DNA from: Bacteroidia bacterium
GTDB taxonomy: Bacteria; Bacteroidota; Bacteroidia; Flavobacteriales; Flavobacteriaceae
Direction: 5' to 3'
Assembly: GCA_030431085.1 (NCBI GenBank)
Contig: JAUIJW010000035.1
Span: 1 to 14,304, forward strand
DNA: 14,304 bases
This document shows positions 1 through 7,101 of this stretch, one piece after another. The first letter of the stretch is position 1; each line of letters opens with the position of its first letter. The position numbers and the translations under genes were made by a program. The notes beneath the pieces are model-generated. The model saw only the letters and a list, made by a program, of their open reading frames with translations, did not search any database and was not told where the DNA came from.

Positions 1-1
1 T

Positions 2-43
2 CCTCTCCTTATTTAGGAGAGGTGTCACAGAGTGACGGAGAGG
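2..43. repeat. Double-hairpin palindromic intergenic repeat
   Basis: Two adjacent inverted repeats lie just upstream of the first gene. CCTCTCCT (2-9) pairs perfectly with AGGAGAGG (15-22) around a 5-nt loop. GTCAC (24-28) pairs with GTGAC (32-36) around AGA, and GGAGAGGT follows. There is no U-tract, so this is not a typical intrinsic terminator. It resembles a dispersed palindromic repeat, but only this copy is visible and its left end may be cut by the window edge. Confidence 0.5.
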
Positions 44-57
44 TTTATTAACAAACA

Positions 58-1938
58 TTGAACAAACTAAAATTATATATAGATTTTCTAAAAAACATGG
101 GGATACGCTATGTCGTTTTCCGAGTGTTTTATGTTTTTCAGACTAAATCCGGTTGGTTAAAGAGAAAGTTTACTACAAATCCAAAATTTAAAACATTTAT
201 AAGTTTAGAGGAGTGGAAAAAAAATACACCAGTTTTCTTTTTTAAAAATAGAGAGGATATTGAATTAAAGAAATGTAAAAGTCAAAAATTAGAAAACCAT
301 TTTAGAGATATCAATAATGGCATTTATACTTTTTTTGGCAAGACCAAGTTCAACCTAGGGCATTCTTACGATTGGATGACAAACCCTGAAACGGGTTACC
401 AGTATGATATTTCGAAACATTTTACAGCAATACAAGACCTAGCGAAGGAAGCTGGGGATATTAAGTATGTTTGGGAAAAATCAAGATTTTCTTTTTTGTA
501 TGATATCATTCGCTACGATTATCATTTTAATCAAGATAATTCTGCTTTAGTATTTAAAGAAATAGAGGATTTTATAATTAAAAACCCAATTAATCAAGGA
601 CCTAATTATAAATGTAGTCAAGAGATCAGCTTAAGGATATTAAATTGGACGTTTGCTCTTTATTTTTACAAAAGCTCAAAGTCTCTTACAGAAAGCAGAT
701 TTTCAGACATTATTAATAGTATTTATTGGCAGCTGCATCATGTACGCCATAATATCCAATTCTCTAGAATTGCAGTAAGAAATAATCATGCAATCACAGA
801 GACTTTAATGTTGTACGTATCGCATTTTTTATTTCCTTTTATTAAGGAAACAAAAGATTGGAGTAAAAAAGGGAAGAAGTGGTTTGAAGAAGAAATTGCC
901 TACCAGGTTTATGAAGATGGTACTTTTTTGCAATACTCTATGAATTACCATAGGGTTGTTATACAACTTTTAACTTGGGGAATAAGATTAAGCGAACTGA
1001 ATCGACAACAATTACATGATGTGGTTTATAAAAAAGCAATAGGTTCATTAGATTTTTTAGACCAATGTGTAAATTGTGATAATGGATGGTTACCAAATTA
1101 TGGCTCTAATGATGGTGCTCTATTTTTTAAATTATCGGAGGATGATTTTAGAGATTATAAATCGCAGTTAGATGATTTAAGAGCTGTAGTCAAAGGAGAA
1201 ATAGCCTATAATACTAACAGTTTTGGGTGGTATGGTATTAAACAAATCCAGTTTAAATCAGTAGTAAAGAAAGATTTAAGCACTTATTCAGATGGTGGTT
1301 ATTATTTATTTCATGACGGTAACACTAAAACCTTAATAAGGTGTGGAGCCTATAAAGATAGACCAGCTCAAGCAGATAATTTACATATAGATATTTGGGT
1401 AAATGGAGAAAATTATATTTGGGATACTGGTTCCTACAAATATAATACTACCGATAAAAATATAGATTTTTTTATGGGTACAAAGGGACATAATACCATA
1501 ACTTTGAATGGGGAAAATCAGATGCTAAAGGGTGGAAGATTTATCTGGTTTTACTGGGTAAAAAAAGCTACTGCTACATTGATTAAACAGAATAATAAAT
1601 TTCTATTTAATGGACAAATTCAAGCATACAAAAATATGAGTAATAATATTGTTCATCAAAGACAGGTAACTAAAAAGAAGGACGTATTGGTATGGGAGGT
1701 TGAGGATGTAATTTCCAATAAAGATGTAAAAGATGAGTTGATACAACATTGGCATATAAACCCAAAGTTTTTAGAAAAAATAGAATTTACCGTTATAGAT
1801 GATTGTGGCGTTGAACTTAAACCAATGGTGGATAAAGCCTACGTTTCTAACTATTATGGTATAAAAGAACTATCATATCATTTTCAGTATAAAACTAGAA
1901 CTTCAAAATTATTTACAAGGATAGATATACAGGCATGA
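58..1938 (+). CDS. Heparinase II/III family protein of polysaccharide locus
   Basis: Predicted 626-aa member of the heparinase II/III (alginate lyase-like) family often found in exopolysaccharide loci. It probably cleaves or remodels an acidic polysaccharide; substrate unknown. An alpha-helical toroid-like N-terminal half (about 100-380) carries WEKSRF (139-144), SLRILNW (191-197), RNNHAITE (241-248, likely active-site Asn-His) and DGTF...YHR (287-299). The beta-sandwich C-terminal half carries QADNLHIDIWVNGENYIWDT (438-457) and GTKGHNTITLNGENQM (474-489), typical of the family C-terminal domain. No signal peptide is visible, which fits a cytoplasmic or unusually exported enzyme. The start is uncertain: TTG at 58 keeps the family-like N-terminus and has an in-frame stop just upstream (49-51), but ATG at 97 (Met14) is also possible. 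The stop overlaps the next gene by 4 nt (ATGA), indicating an operon. Family assignment is firm; catalytic role is inferred. Confidence 0.85.
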   Translation: MNKLKLYIDFLKNMGIRYVVFRVFYVFQTKSGWLKRKFTTNPKFKTFISLEEWKKNTPVFFFKNREDIELKKCKSQKLENHFRDINNGIYTFFGKTKFNLGHSYDWMTNPETGYQYDISKHFTAIQDLAKEAGDIKYVWEKSRFSFLYDIIRYDYHFNQDNSALVFKEIEDFIIKNPINQGPNYKCSQEISLRILNWTFALYFYKSSKSLTESRFSDIINSIYWQLHHVRHNIQFSRIAVRNNHAITETLMLYVSHFLFPFIKETKDWSKKGKKWFEEEIAYQVYEDGTFLQYSMNYHRVVIQLLTWGIRLSELNRQQLHDVVYKKAIGSLDFLDQCVNCDNGWLPNYGSNDGALFFKLSEDDFRDYKSQLDDLRAVVKGEIAYNTNSFGWYGIKQIQFKSVVKKDLSTYSDGGYYLFHDGNTKTLIRCGAYKDRPAQADNLHIDIWVNGENYIWDTGSYKYNTTDKNIDFFMGTKGHNTITLNGENQMLKGGRFIWFYWVKKATATLIKQNNKFLFNGQIQAYKNMSNNIVHQRQVTKKKDVLVWEVEDVISNKDVKDELIQHWHINPKFLEKIEFTVIDDCGVELKPMVDKAYVSNYYGIKELSYHFQYKTRTSKLFTRIDIQA

Positions 1939-3179
1939 AGATATTATTAATACATCAATATTTTTTAGAGAAAGGAGATGGTGGAGGTTCTCGTTTTAAT
2001 GAAATGTCACAAATTTGGGCTCAAGAGGGACATGAGGTGACAGTTTTAGCTGGTATGGTTCACTATAACACAGGGAAAAAAGCAGAGAAATACAAAGGAA
2101 AATATTTTTATAAAGATTTAAATTTTTATCCAAATGTTGATGTTATCCGTTGCCATGTTTCCGAAGCTTATAATGTAAACTTTTTAGGGCGATTATGGGC
2201 CTATTTTTCATTTGTATTTTCATCAATTTGGGCAGGATTATTTAAAACAAAAGAAAAGTATGATGTTATTTTGGTTACTTCACCACCTCTATTTGTAGGT
2301 ATAACAGCTTATGTGTTATCTAGGTTGAAAAGAATACCATTAATTTTTGAGATAAGAGACCTATGGCCAGAGTCTGCTATTGATACGGGTGTTTTGACTA
2401 ATAAAACGATCATTAAATTTGCTTATTGGTTTGAATCATTTATTTATAAAAAGGCCAAATTAATTAATGTGCTAACACCTGCGTTTAGAGATAAATTGAT
2501 TCAAGATAAAAATGTACCCAAAGAAAAAATAATTTTTATTCCCAACGCCGCCGATTTTAGTTTGGCGGAGGCCTTAGGGGGATCTTTTAATGAGGTGCGA
2601 TTTAGAAAAGAACACGGTTTAGAACATAAATTTGTAATTACTTATGTTGGGGCTCATGGAGTTGCCAATCATTTAATCCAATTAGTAGATGCCGCAGAAC
2701 AATTACAAAACACTAATGTACTGATTCAATTAATTGGTGCTGGTATGCAAAAAGAAATGCTTAAAAATGAGGTTAAAAGTAGACAACTTACTAACGTTAA
2801 GTTTGTTGATCCAGTACCGAAAACAGAAGTTTTTGAATATATTTTAGCTAGTGATATGGGCGCTTCTGTACTTAAAAAGGTAGATACTTTTAAAACTATT
2901 TACTCTAACAAAACGTTTGATTATATGTCTTGTAAAAAACCTATTTTATTGGCCATAGATGGTGTTTCAAGGGAGTTAATAGAAGAGGCTAACTGCGGAT
3001 TTTATGTAGAGCCTGAAAATACGATGTCAATTGTTAGTGGGGTTAAAAAAGCAATGGCTCAACAAAGCGATTTGGCAAAACTTGGAAATAATGGGTATCA
3101 TTTTGCAAAAACACATTTTGATAGAACAATTTTGGCCAAAGAATATCTCGATAAAATGACTTCTTTATTGCATGTATAA
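1935..3179 (+). CDS. Glycosyltransferase family 4 protein (WbuB-like)
   Basis: 414-aa GT-B retaining glycosyltransferase, probably transferring a sugar from a nucleotide donor to the undecaprenyl-linked acceptor at the inner membrane. The N-terminal Rossmann half starts at KILLIHQYF and has the Gly-rich GDGGGSR loop (14-20) expected for a GT4 acceptor domain, then EIRDLWPES (139-147), characteristic of WbuB-like enzymes (family known for N-acetyl-L-fucosamine transfer). The C-terminal donor half has TYVGAHG (236-242), LIGAG (266-270) and YSNKTFDYMSCKKPIL (323-338), followed by EANCGFYVEPEN with the donor-site Glu region (351-362). Length is normal. It overlaps the upstream gene by 4 nt and the downstream PglC-like gene by 8 nt, so translation is probably coupled. 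GT4 is certain; donor and acceptor cannot be read from sequence. Confidence 0.9.
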   Translation: MKILLIHQYFLEKGDGGGSRFNEMSQIWAQEGHEVTVLAGMVHYNTGKKAEKYKGKYFYKDLNFYPNVDVIRCHVSEAYNVNFLGRLWAYFSFVFSSIWAGLFKTKEKYDVILVTSPPLFVGITAYVLSRLKRIPLIFEIRDLWPESAIDTGVLTNKTIIKFAYWFESFIYKKAKLINVLTPAFRDKLIQDKNVPKEKIIFIPNAADFSLAEALGGSFNEVRFRKEHGLEHKFVITYVGAHGVANHLIQLVDAAEQLQNTNVLIQLIGAGMQKEMLKNEVKSRQLTNVKFVDPVPKTEVFEYILASDMGASVLKKVDTFKTIYSNKTFDYMSCKKPILLAIDGVSRELIEEANCGFYVEPENTMSIVSGVKKAMAQQSDLAKLGNNGYHFAKTHFDRTILAKEYLDKMTSLLHV

Positions 3180-3777
3180 AAGTACATTTAAAAGAACCTT
3201 TGACTTTGTTTTAGCATTGGCTGGTTTTTTAGTTTTTAGTCCTGTATTTATTGTTGTAATGGTTTTATTAACAATCGCTAATAGAGGAACCCCTTTCTTT
3301 TTCCAAAAAAGGCCTGGTAGAAATGAGCGTATTTTTAAAATTGTTAAATTTAAAACCATGACAGATGCAAGGGATAGTAATGGTGAGTTATTACCTGATA
3401 AAGATAGATTGACTAAAGTAGGACAATGGGTAAGGAAATTATCTTTAGATGAAATACCACAATTACTCAATGTTATTAAAGGGGATATGAGCTTAATTGG
3501 CCCTAGACCACTATTGGTACAATATATACCATTGTATAACGATTTTCAAAAAAGGCGTCATGAGGTCAGGCCGGGTATTACGGGTTGGGCTCAGGTTAAT
3601 GGGCGTAATACCGTAGGTTGGAAAGAAAAATTTGAATTTGATGTTTGGTATGTTGATCATATAAGTTTGAAACTCGATCTTAGAATTATACTAAAAACTA
3701 TCGTTAAAGTATTCAAAACAGAAGGAATAAGCGCAGAAGGACAGGCAACAATGAGCCCTTTTACAGGAAATGAATAA
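3172..3777 (+). CDS. pglC: PglC-like monotopic phosphoglycosyl transferase
   Basis: 201-aa bacterial sugar transferase that should start glycan assembly by moving a sugar-1-phosphate from a UDP-sugar to undecaprenyl phosphate. It is the short monotopic type of PglC, not the long WbaP/WcaJ type. One re-entrant membrane helix spans about 11-36 with the Ser23-Pro24 break described for PglC. KFKTMTDARD (59-68), the catalytic Asp93-Glu94 pair in LSLDEIPQL, GPRPL (110-114) and RPGITGWAQVNGRN (133-146) all occupy the positions expected from Campylobacter PglC. The C-terminus (GISAEGQATM) also fits. It overlaps the preceding GT4 gene by 8 nt. With PglD- and PglE-like genes downstream, the likely substrate is UDP-N,N'-diacetylbacillosamine or a similar diamino sugar, but specificity is inferred. 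Confidence 0.88.
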   Translation: MYKSTFKRTFDFVLALAGFLVFSPVFIVVMVLLTIANRGTPFFFQKRPGRNERIFKIVKFKTMTDARDSNGELLPDKDRLTKVGQWVRKLSLDEIPQLLNVIKGDMSLIGPRPLLVQYIPLYNDFQKRRHEVRPGITGWAQVNGRNTVGWKEKFEFDVWYVDHISLKLDLRIILKTIVKVFKTEGISAEGQATMSPFTGNE

Positions 3778-3852
3778 GTTGTAATTAGTCTTTAGTCAAA
3801 AGTCATAGGTATCTACCGTTAGATTTAACACATAAAATAATGAAAAATCTTT

Positions 3853-3949
3853 GTCATTTTGTCCTGATAGTTATCGGTAGAAGTATAGCGAAGCTGAGAA
3901 ATCTAGTTTAAGGTTTTGAGCAGAGATCTCTCCACAAGGTCGAGATGAC
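3853..3949 (+). repeat. REPIN-like head-tail element 1 (degenerate, variant head)
   Basis: Head 3853-3904 begins GTCATTTTGTCCTGATA and ends GAGAAATCT. Tail 3924-3949 begins AGATCTCTCC and ends TCGAGATGAC. Head start and tail end are inverted complements (GTCAT/ATGAC). The head is the longer subtype with a GTCCYGATA...TATCG palindrome, shared with the copy at 6414. Only 19 nt separate head and tail. Confidence 0.7.
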
Positions 3950-3979
3950 AGGGGTAAGAAGATTTCAATATGTTATAGT

Positions 3980-4006
3980 GTCATTTCGAGCAACGTCGAA
4001 AAATCT
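3980..4006 (-). repeat. Solitary inverted tail-type repeat
   Basis: This 27-bp sequence, GTCATTTCGAGC...TCGAAAAATCT, matches the reverse complement of the tail repeats (for example 7057-7083) rather than the head. It stands alone, with no partner head. It is the only repeat unit in the window with reversed orientation and may be a decayed or half element. Confidence 0.6.
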
Positions 4007-4171
4007 TAATGCCGGGTAATGCAGATTTTTAACTACGTTTGGAATAATTTTGGTTTTCAAAATATTACTGTTTGTTCAAAAATAAGGGGGTAAACTATAG
4101 CCATTGAAAAGTTAATAATCTATAGAAGGATAGTGTAAGGGGGCAAAGTATTAATAATTAATAGTATGTAA

Positions 4172-4783
4172 ATGAGTGATAATTTAATAAACCTATATGG
4201 AGCTAGTGGTCATGCCAAGGTAATCATCGACGTATGCAAACAGAATGATGCGATTATTAACTTGATAGTAGATGATAATCCTAAAATAAATAACTTATTA
4301 AATTATCGAGTACATCAGCCAAGCGCTGTCAATTTTAATAAAGGCCAATGGATTATTTCTGTAGGAAATAATGATATCCGTAAAAAATTAGTAGCTTCAT
4401 TATCATTACAATACGCTTCACTAATACACCCAAAATCTATTATTGATCCAACAGTTACGATAGGTAAAGGTACTGTGGTTATGGCGGGTGCTATCATTAA
4501 TAGTGCTGTAACCATAGGGCAGCACAATATAATCAATACTGGAGCAACTGTAGACCACGATTGTAATTTAGAAGACTATGTGCATATTTCTCCGAATGCT
4601 ACACTTTGTGGAGGGATATCCGTTGGAGAGGGCACTCAAGTGGGAGCTGGTGCTGTAATTATTCCTAATATTGAAATAGGAAAATGGTGCACGATAGGTG
4701 CAGGTGCTGTAGTTTTTAGAGATATTCCTGATGGTGCTACTGTGGTTGGTAATCCCGGGAGAATTTTAAGACTAAAAAAATAA
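4172..4783 (+). CDS. pglD: PglD/NeuD-family sugar O/N-acetyltransferase
   Basis: 203-aa acetyl-CoA-dependent acetyltransferase. The N-terminal Rossmann-like domain begins LINLYGASGHAKVIIDV with the UDP-sugar-binding GASGH at 10-14 and SVGNNDIRKKL (63-73). From about 85 onward come hexapeptide repeats of a left-handed beta-helix (IDPTVTIGKGTVV, IGQHNIINTGATV, VGEGTQVGAGAVI, IGKWCTIGAGAVV). His129 in TVDHDC aligns with the catalytic His of PglD, and His138 follows at the usual spacing. The end VVGNPGRILR is typical of the family. In the bacillosamine route it would acetylate the 4-amino group made by the PglE-type enzyme at 7921-9036. NeuD-like sialic-acid acetyltransferases share the fold, so substrate remains inferred from the PglC and PglE neighbours. 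ATG is chosen because the conserved N-terminus begins immediately after it. Confidence 0.85.
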   Translation: MSDNLINLYGASGHAKVIIDVCKQNDAIINLIVDDNPKINNLLNYRVHQPSAVNFNKGQWIISVGNNDIRKKLVASLSLQYASLIHPKSIIDPTVTIGKGTVVMAGAIINSAVTIGQHNIINTGATVDHDCNLEDYVHISPNATLCGGISVGEGTQVGAGAVIIPNIEIGKWCTIGAGAVVFRDIPDGATVVGNPGRILRLKK

Positions 4784-4791
4784 GATTTTGA

Positions 4792-5070
4792 TTATTTCGA
4801 CTGAAGGGTAGTGTAATGGAAAAATCTCTAACGATTATAATTTAAAGACTAATAATGGTAACCCTGCTGTATGTTAGAATTAAGATTTCTAACTTATACT
4901 TGCGTTTCTTGTAAAGAAAAAGAGCAAGAAGAGTTAAAGAAATCTGTTACACAGTAAATTCCTCATACTGCTAGAGACTTTTTTGTTACTTTTTGAGTCT
5001 GCAAAAAGTTAAATTAAATACTATTAGTTTGTAATATTATTTTAGACCTCCCAGCTGCGCTCGAGATGAC
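4792..5070 (+). repeat. REPIN-like head-tail element 2 with structured core (copy A)
   Basis: Head 4792-4827 (TTATTTCGACTGAAG...GGAAAAATCT) starts 8 nt after the acetyltransferase stop. Tail 5044-5070 ends GCTCGAGATGAC. Between them lies a core of about 180 nt (4851-5031) that recurs at 7558-7716, with identical blocks such as TTAAAGAAATCTGTTAC and CAGTAAATTCCTCATAC. The core can fold: GCTGTATG (4866-4873) pairs with CATACTGC (4964-4971) with one mismatch, and CTTTTTG (4989-4995) with CAAAAAG (5002-5008). No ORF is preserved, so this is a non-coding element. Confidence 0.75.
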
Positions 5071-5099
5071 CTAGAATTTTATAATGATTAGCAAACATG

Positions 5100-5191
5100 A
5101 TCATTTCGACTGAAGCCTAGTCGTAACGGAGAAATCTTTATAAGGGTAAGTGTTAAACCAATAGATCTTTCAGGCTACGATAGGAGATGAC
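5100..5191 (+). repeat. REPIN-like head-tail element 3 (short)
   Basis: Head 5100-5137 (TCATTTCGACTGAAG...GGAGAAATCT) and tail 5163-5191 (AGATCTTTC...GGAGATGAC) are separated by 25 nt. It follows element 2 after a 29-nt spacer. Together they form a composite block of about 400 bp that is mirrored, in the same order and orientation, at 7501-7878. Confidence 0.72.
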
Positions 5192-5324
5192 TATAAAGAA
5201 TATGCTAACTAAAAACCTTTAAATTTAAAACATAATAGTGAATATTACGTTTGGATTAAAAAATAAGGTTAAGAATAAATTTAAAGGAAGATAGAAAATA
5301 ACTTACATAAAGAAACAATATATT

Positions 5325-6401
5325 ATGAAACTAGATATTATTGCTGGTGCAAGGCCCAATTTTATGAAAATTGCACCCATTATAGAAGCATTAAAACCAG
5401 TTAGCAATCAAATTCAATATAGATTAATTCATACTGGTCAGCATTATGATAAAAAAATGTCCGGTAACTTTTTTGAGCAACTGGGTATTCCGGAGCCAGA
5501 TGTGAACTTAGAAGTAGGTTCAGGTACTCAGGCAGAACAAACTGCACGTATCATGGAACGGTATGAAACTTTATTGCTAAAAGAGCCAGCAGATTGGTGT
5601 CTGGTGGTAGGAGACGTTACCTCAACCATGGCTTGTAGTATTGCGGCAAAAAAGTTAAATATTGGTGTGATTCACGTAGAAGGAGGTATACGCTCTAACG
5701 ATTTAACCATGCCAGAAGAAATCAATAGAATGGTGACGGATAGTATTACAGATATTTTTTATACAACTAGTGAAGTTGCCAACAAGAACTTGAGAGACTT
5801 AGGTCATGCCGAAAGTAAAATTCGTTATGTAGGAAATACAATGATTGATACACTCCTAAAAAATAAATCTAGATTTACGGCACCAAAGGCATGGCAGACT
5901 TACGATTTAAAAGAGAAAAATTATTTTGTGATGACTTTGCATCGACCGGCCAATGTAGATGAAGAAACCAAGCTAAAAAAATTAATCGATGAGATTGTGA
6001 AAGGGGCTAAAGGTTTGCCTATTGTATTTCCAGTACACCCTAGAACAGCAAAAATTTTGAAAGGTATAGGTATTGAGGCGCCTAATTTACATATGATAGA
6101 ACCATTAGGTTATTTAGAATTTAATTATTTAGTGCAACATGCTTTTGCCGTGGTTACAGATTCTGGTGGAATTACAGAAGAAACAACAGTGATGAAAGTA
6201 CCATGTATGACATTAAGAGACAATACAGAACGACCAGAAACCATCACTATTGGTACTAACGAATTGGTAGGAACTAATCCAGATAATGTAGCACCATTTA
6301 TGGCGAAATTACATCAAGGTGATTGGAAAGCGGGTGATATACCTCATTTATGGGATGGTCGTACTGCAAAACGAATTATTGAGGATTTACTTACATTGTG
6401 A
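5325..6401 (+). CDS. wecB: UDP-N-acetylglucosamine 2-epimerase (non-hydrolysing)
   Basis: 358-aa GT-B-fold epimerase, probably interconverting UDP-GlcNAc and UDP-ManNAc (or an epimer pair of a modified UDP-HexNAc) in the cytoplasm. Motifs in order: IAGARPNFMKIAP (6-18), HTGQHYDKKMS (36-46), VGDVTSTMA (95-103), HVEGGIRSND (117-126), MPEEINR (129-135), LHRPAN (205-210), PVHPR (236-240), DSGGITEET (279-287) and LRDNTERPE (297-305). These cover the UDP- and allosteric-site residues known in the WecB family. The first motif is GARPN rather than GTRPE, a variant found in some family members. Length is slightly short but complete. Repeat-filled gaps isolate it from both neighbours, and no wecC-type dehydrogenase is visible. 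Hydrolysing LegG/NeuC types are less likely given the full TERPE and SGG motifs. The weak promoter-like pair upstream may drive it. Confidence 0.92.
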   Translation: MKLDIIAGARPNFMKIAPIIEALKPVSNQIQYRLIHTGQHYDKKMSGNFFEQLGIPEPDVNLEVGSGTQAEQTARIMERYETLLLKEPADWCLVVGDVTSTMACSIAAKKLNIGVIHVEGGIRSNDLTMPEEINRMVTDSITDIFYTTSEVANKNLRDLGHAESKIRYVGNTMIDTLLKNKSRFTAPKAWQTYDLKEKNYFVMTLHRPANVDEETKLKKLIDEIVKGAKGLPIVFPVHPRTAKILKGIGIEAPNLHMIEPLGYLEFNYLVQHAFAVVTDSGGITEETTVMKVPCMTLRDNTERPETITIGTNELVGTNPDNVAPFMAKLHQGDWKAGDIPHLWDGRTAKRIIEDLLTL

Positions 6402-6413
6402 TTAGTTATCATT

Positions 6414-6521
6414 GTCATTTCGTCCCGATAATTATCGTGAGAAGCGTAGTGTAATAGAGAAATTTTCAAAGTAGTTAAGTATTGCACAATATGTAGATCG
6501 CTCGACTTCGCTCGAGATGAC
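6414..6521 (+). repeat. REPIN-like head-tail element 4 (variant head)
   Basis: It begins 12 nt after the wecB stop. Head 6414-6465 (GTCATTTCGTCCCGATAATT...GAGAAATTT) contains the perfect 12-bp palindrome CGATAATTATCG (6426-6437), replacing the usual GACTG segment. Tail 6495-6521 (AGATCGCTCGACTTC...CTCGAGATGAC) includes the near-palindrome CTCGACTTCGCTCGAG. The interior is 29 nt. Confidence 0.78.
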
Positions 6522-6575
6522 TTTGTTCAGTAATAATATTTGGTAACGTATTGTAAAATTATGTTTATAGTTAAT

Positions 6576-7083
6576 GTCATTTCGACTGTAGCGAAGTGAA
6601 ACGGAAAAATCTACATTAAAAGTGTTAATTGTTCTTTTTATTTACTTGTCTAAAGAAAAGAAGCAAATCTTCCTGCCGGCAGGGCAGGAGAAAAGACCTC
6701 TTTACCAAGGTATTTATAAGCAAGCTTATAATCACTCGGAAAACTTCACGGTTCTAAGGAACCTGTATCTCGCAGCTTTTCCTCATTATACTGAGGTAAA
6801 GTTTTGAATTTAGAGGTTATTTCGATCATTAATGAAAAAAAGAGATGAATTTTATAGATAAAAGTATTGTAATAAATTTCATGAGTTTAGATATACAATC
6901 CAAGGAATAAATCGAGAAATATCGAAATTGCGTTTTGCGAAGTAAAAAAGAGCATGGAGGTATGAGAACGATTGTTGCGCAGCAATTCCCTGGGATTGTT
7001 TTTGATTTTTTGATTCGTTTTTTATCAAGAAAAAATGAATATAAATAAATTATATGAGATCTCTCGACTTCGCTCGAGATGAC
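6576..7083 (+). repeat. REPIN-like head-tail element 5 with long structured insert
   Basis: Head 6576-6612 (GTCATTTCGACTGTAGCGAA...GGAAAAATCT) and tail 7057-7083 (AGATCTCTCGAC...CTCGAGATGAC) are the best-preserved pair. The 444-nt interior has no ORF but many inverted repeats. These include TTCTTTT/AAAGAAAAGAA (6632-6662), TCCTGCC/GGCAGGA (6671-6689), a nested multi-hairpin block (6696-6817), ATTGTTGC/GCAGCAAT (6971-6986) and an 11-bp stem at 7013-7040. It could be several elements nested in one another or a non-coding relative of the nuclease-bearing element next door. Confidence 0.7.
6696..6817 (+). other. Multi-branched, possibly structured RNA-like segment
   Basis: Nested complementary pairs are visible. 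ACCTCT (6696-6701) pairs with AGAGGT (6812-6817). Inside it, ATAAGC (6716-6721) pairs with GCTTAT (6724-6729), and AAAACTT (6740-6746) with AAGTTTT (6799-6805). Inside the latter lie two small hairpins, GGTTC/GAACC (6750-6763, loop TAAG) and CCTCA/TGAGG (6781-6796). The layout resembles a folded RNA, but nothing shows it is transcribed alone. It matches no RNA class I recognise, and a chance fold in repeat DNA is possible. A CGCAG...TTCCTCAT stretch resembles one in the shared core at 7558-7716. Confidence 0.35.
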
Positions 7084-7101
7084 AATATAACAAATGATTT
7101 A

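Larger units (their letters stand above)
3778..4171 (+). other. 394-nt intergenic gap with repeat elements
   Basis: No credible gene is visible. The left end has three AGTC motifs at exact 7-nt spacing (3787, 3794, 3801). A degenerate head-tail element (3853-3949) and a solitary inverted tail-type repeat (3980-4006) follow. The last 160 nt before the acetyltransferase are AT-rich with no recognisable promoter. All flanking genes run the same way, so the gap probably lies inside a transcription unit that acquired repeats. Confidence 0.6.
4784..5324 (+). other. 541-nt intergenic gap with two head-tail elements
   Basis: No gene is visible; all frames are broken by stops. Two repeat elements occupy 4792-5070 and 5100-5191. 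The remaining 133 nt (5192-5324) before the epimerase are AT-rich. They contain a weak promoter-like pair, TTTG at 5250-5253 and TAAATTTA at 5276-5283, with a 22-nt spacer that is longer than the Bacteroidota norm of about 19. Confidence 0.6.

Noticed and set aside
3165..3470. 101-codon frame on the - strand
   Set aside because: Antisense shadow of the well-supported PglC-like gene.
4792..5191. Intrinsic terminator after the acetyltransferase gene
   Set aside because: The head-tail pairs form hairpins but lack a following T-tract, unlike the clear terminator at 9101-9138.
6622..6807. 61-codon open frame in the + strand
   Set aside because: It runs across several strong inverted repeats inside a head-tail element, has no family features and begins within repeat DNA; treated as chance.
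6696..6817. tRNA or known riboswitch
   Set aside because: No cloverleaf with T-loop/anticodon consensus and no riboswitch signature; described only as a possible structured segment.
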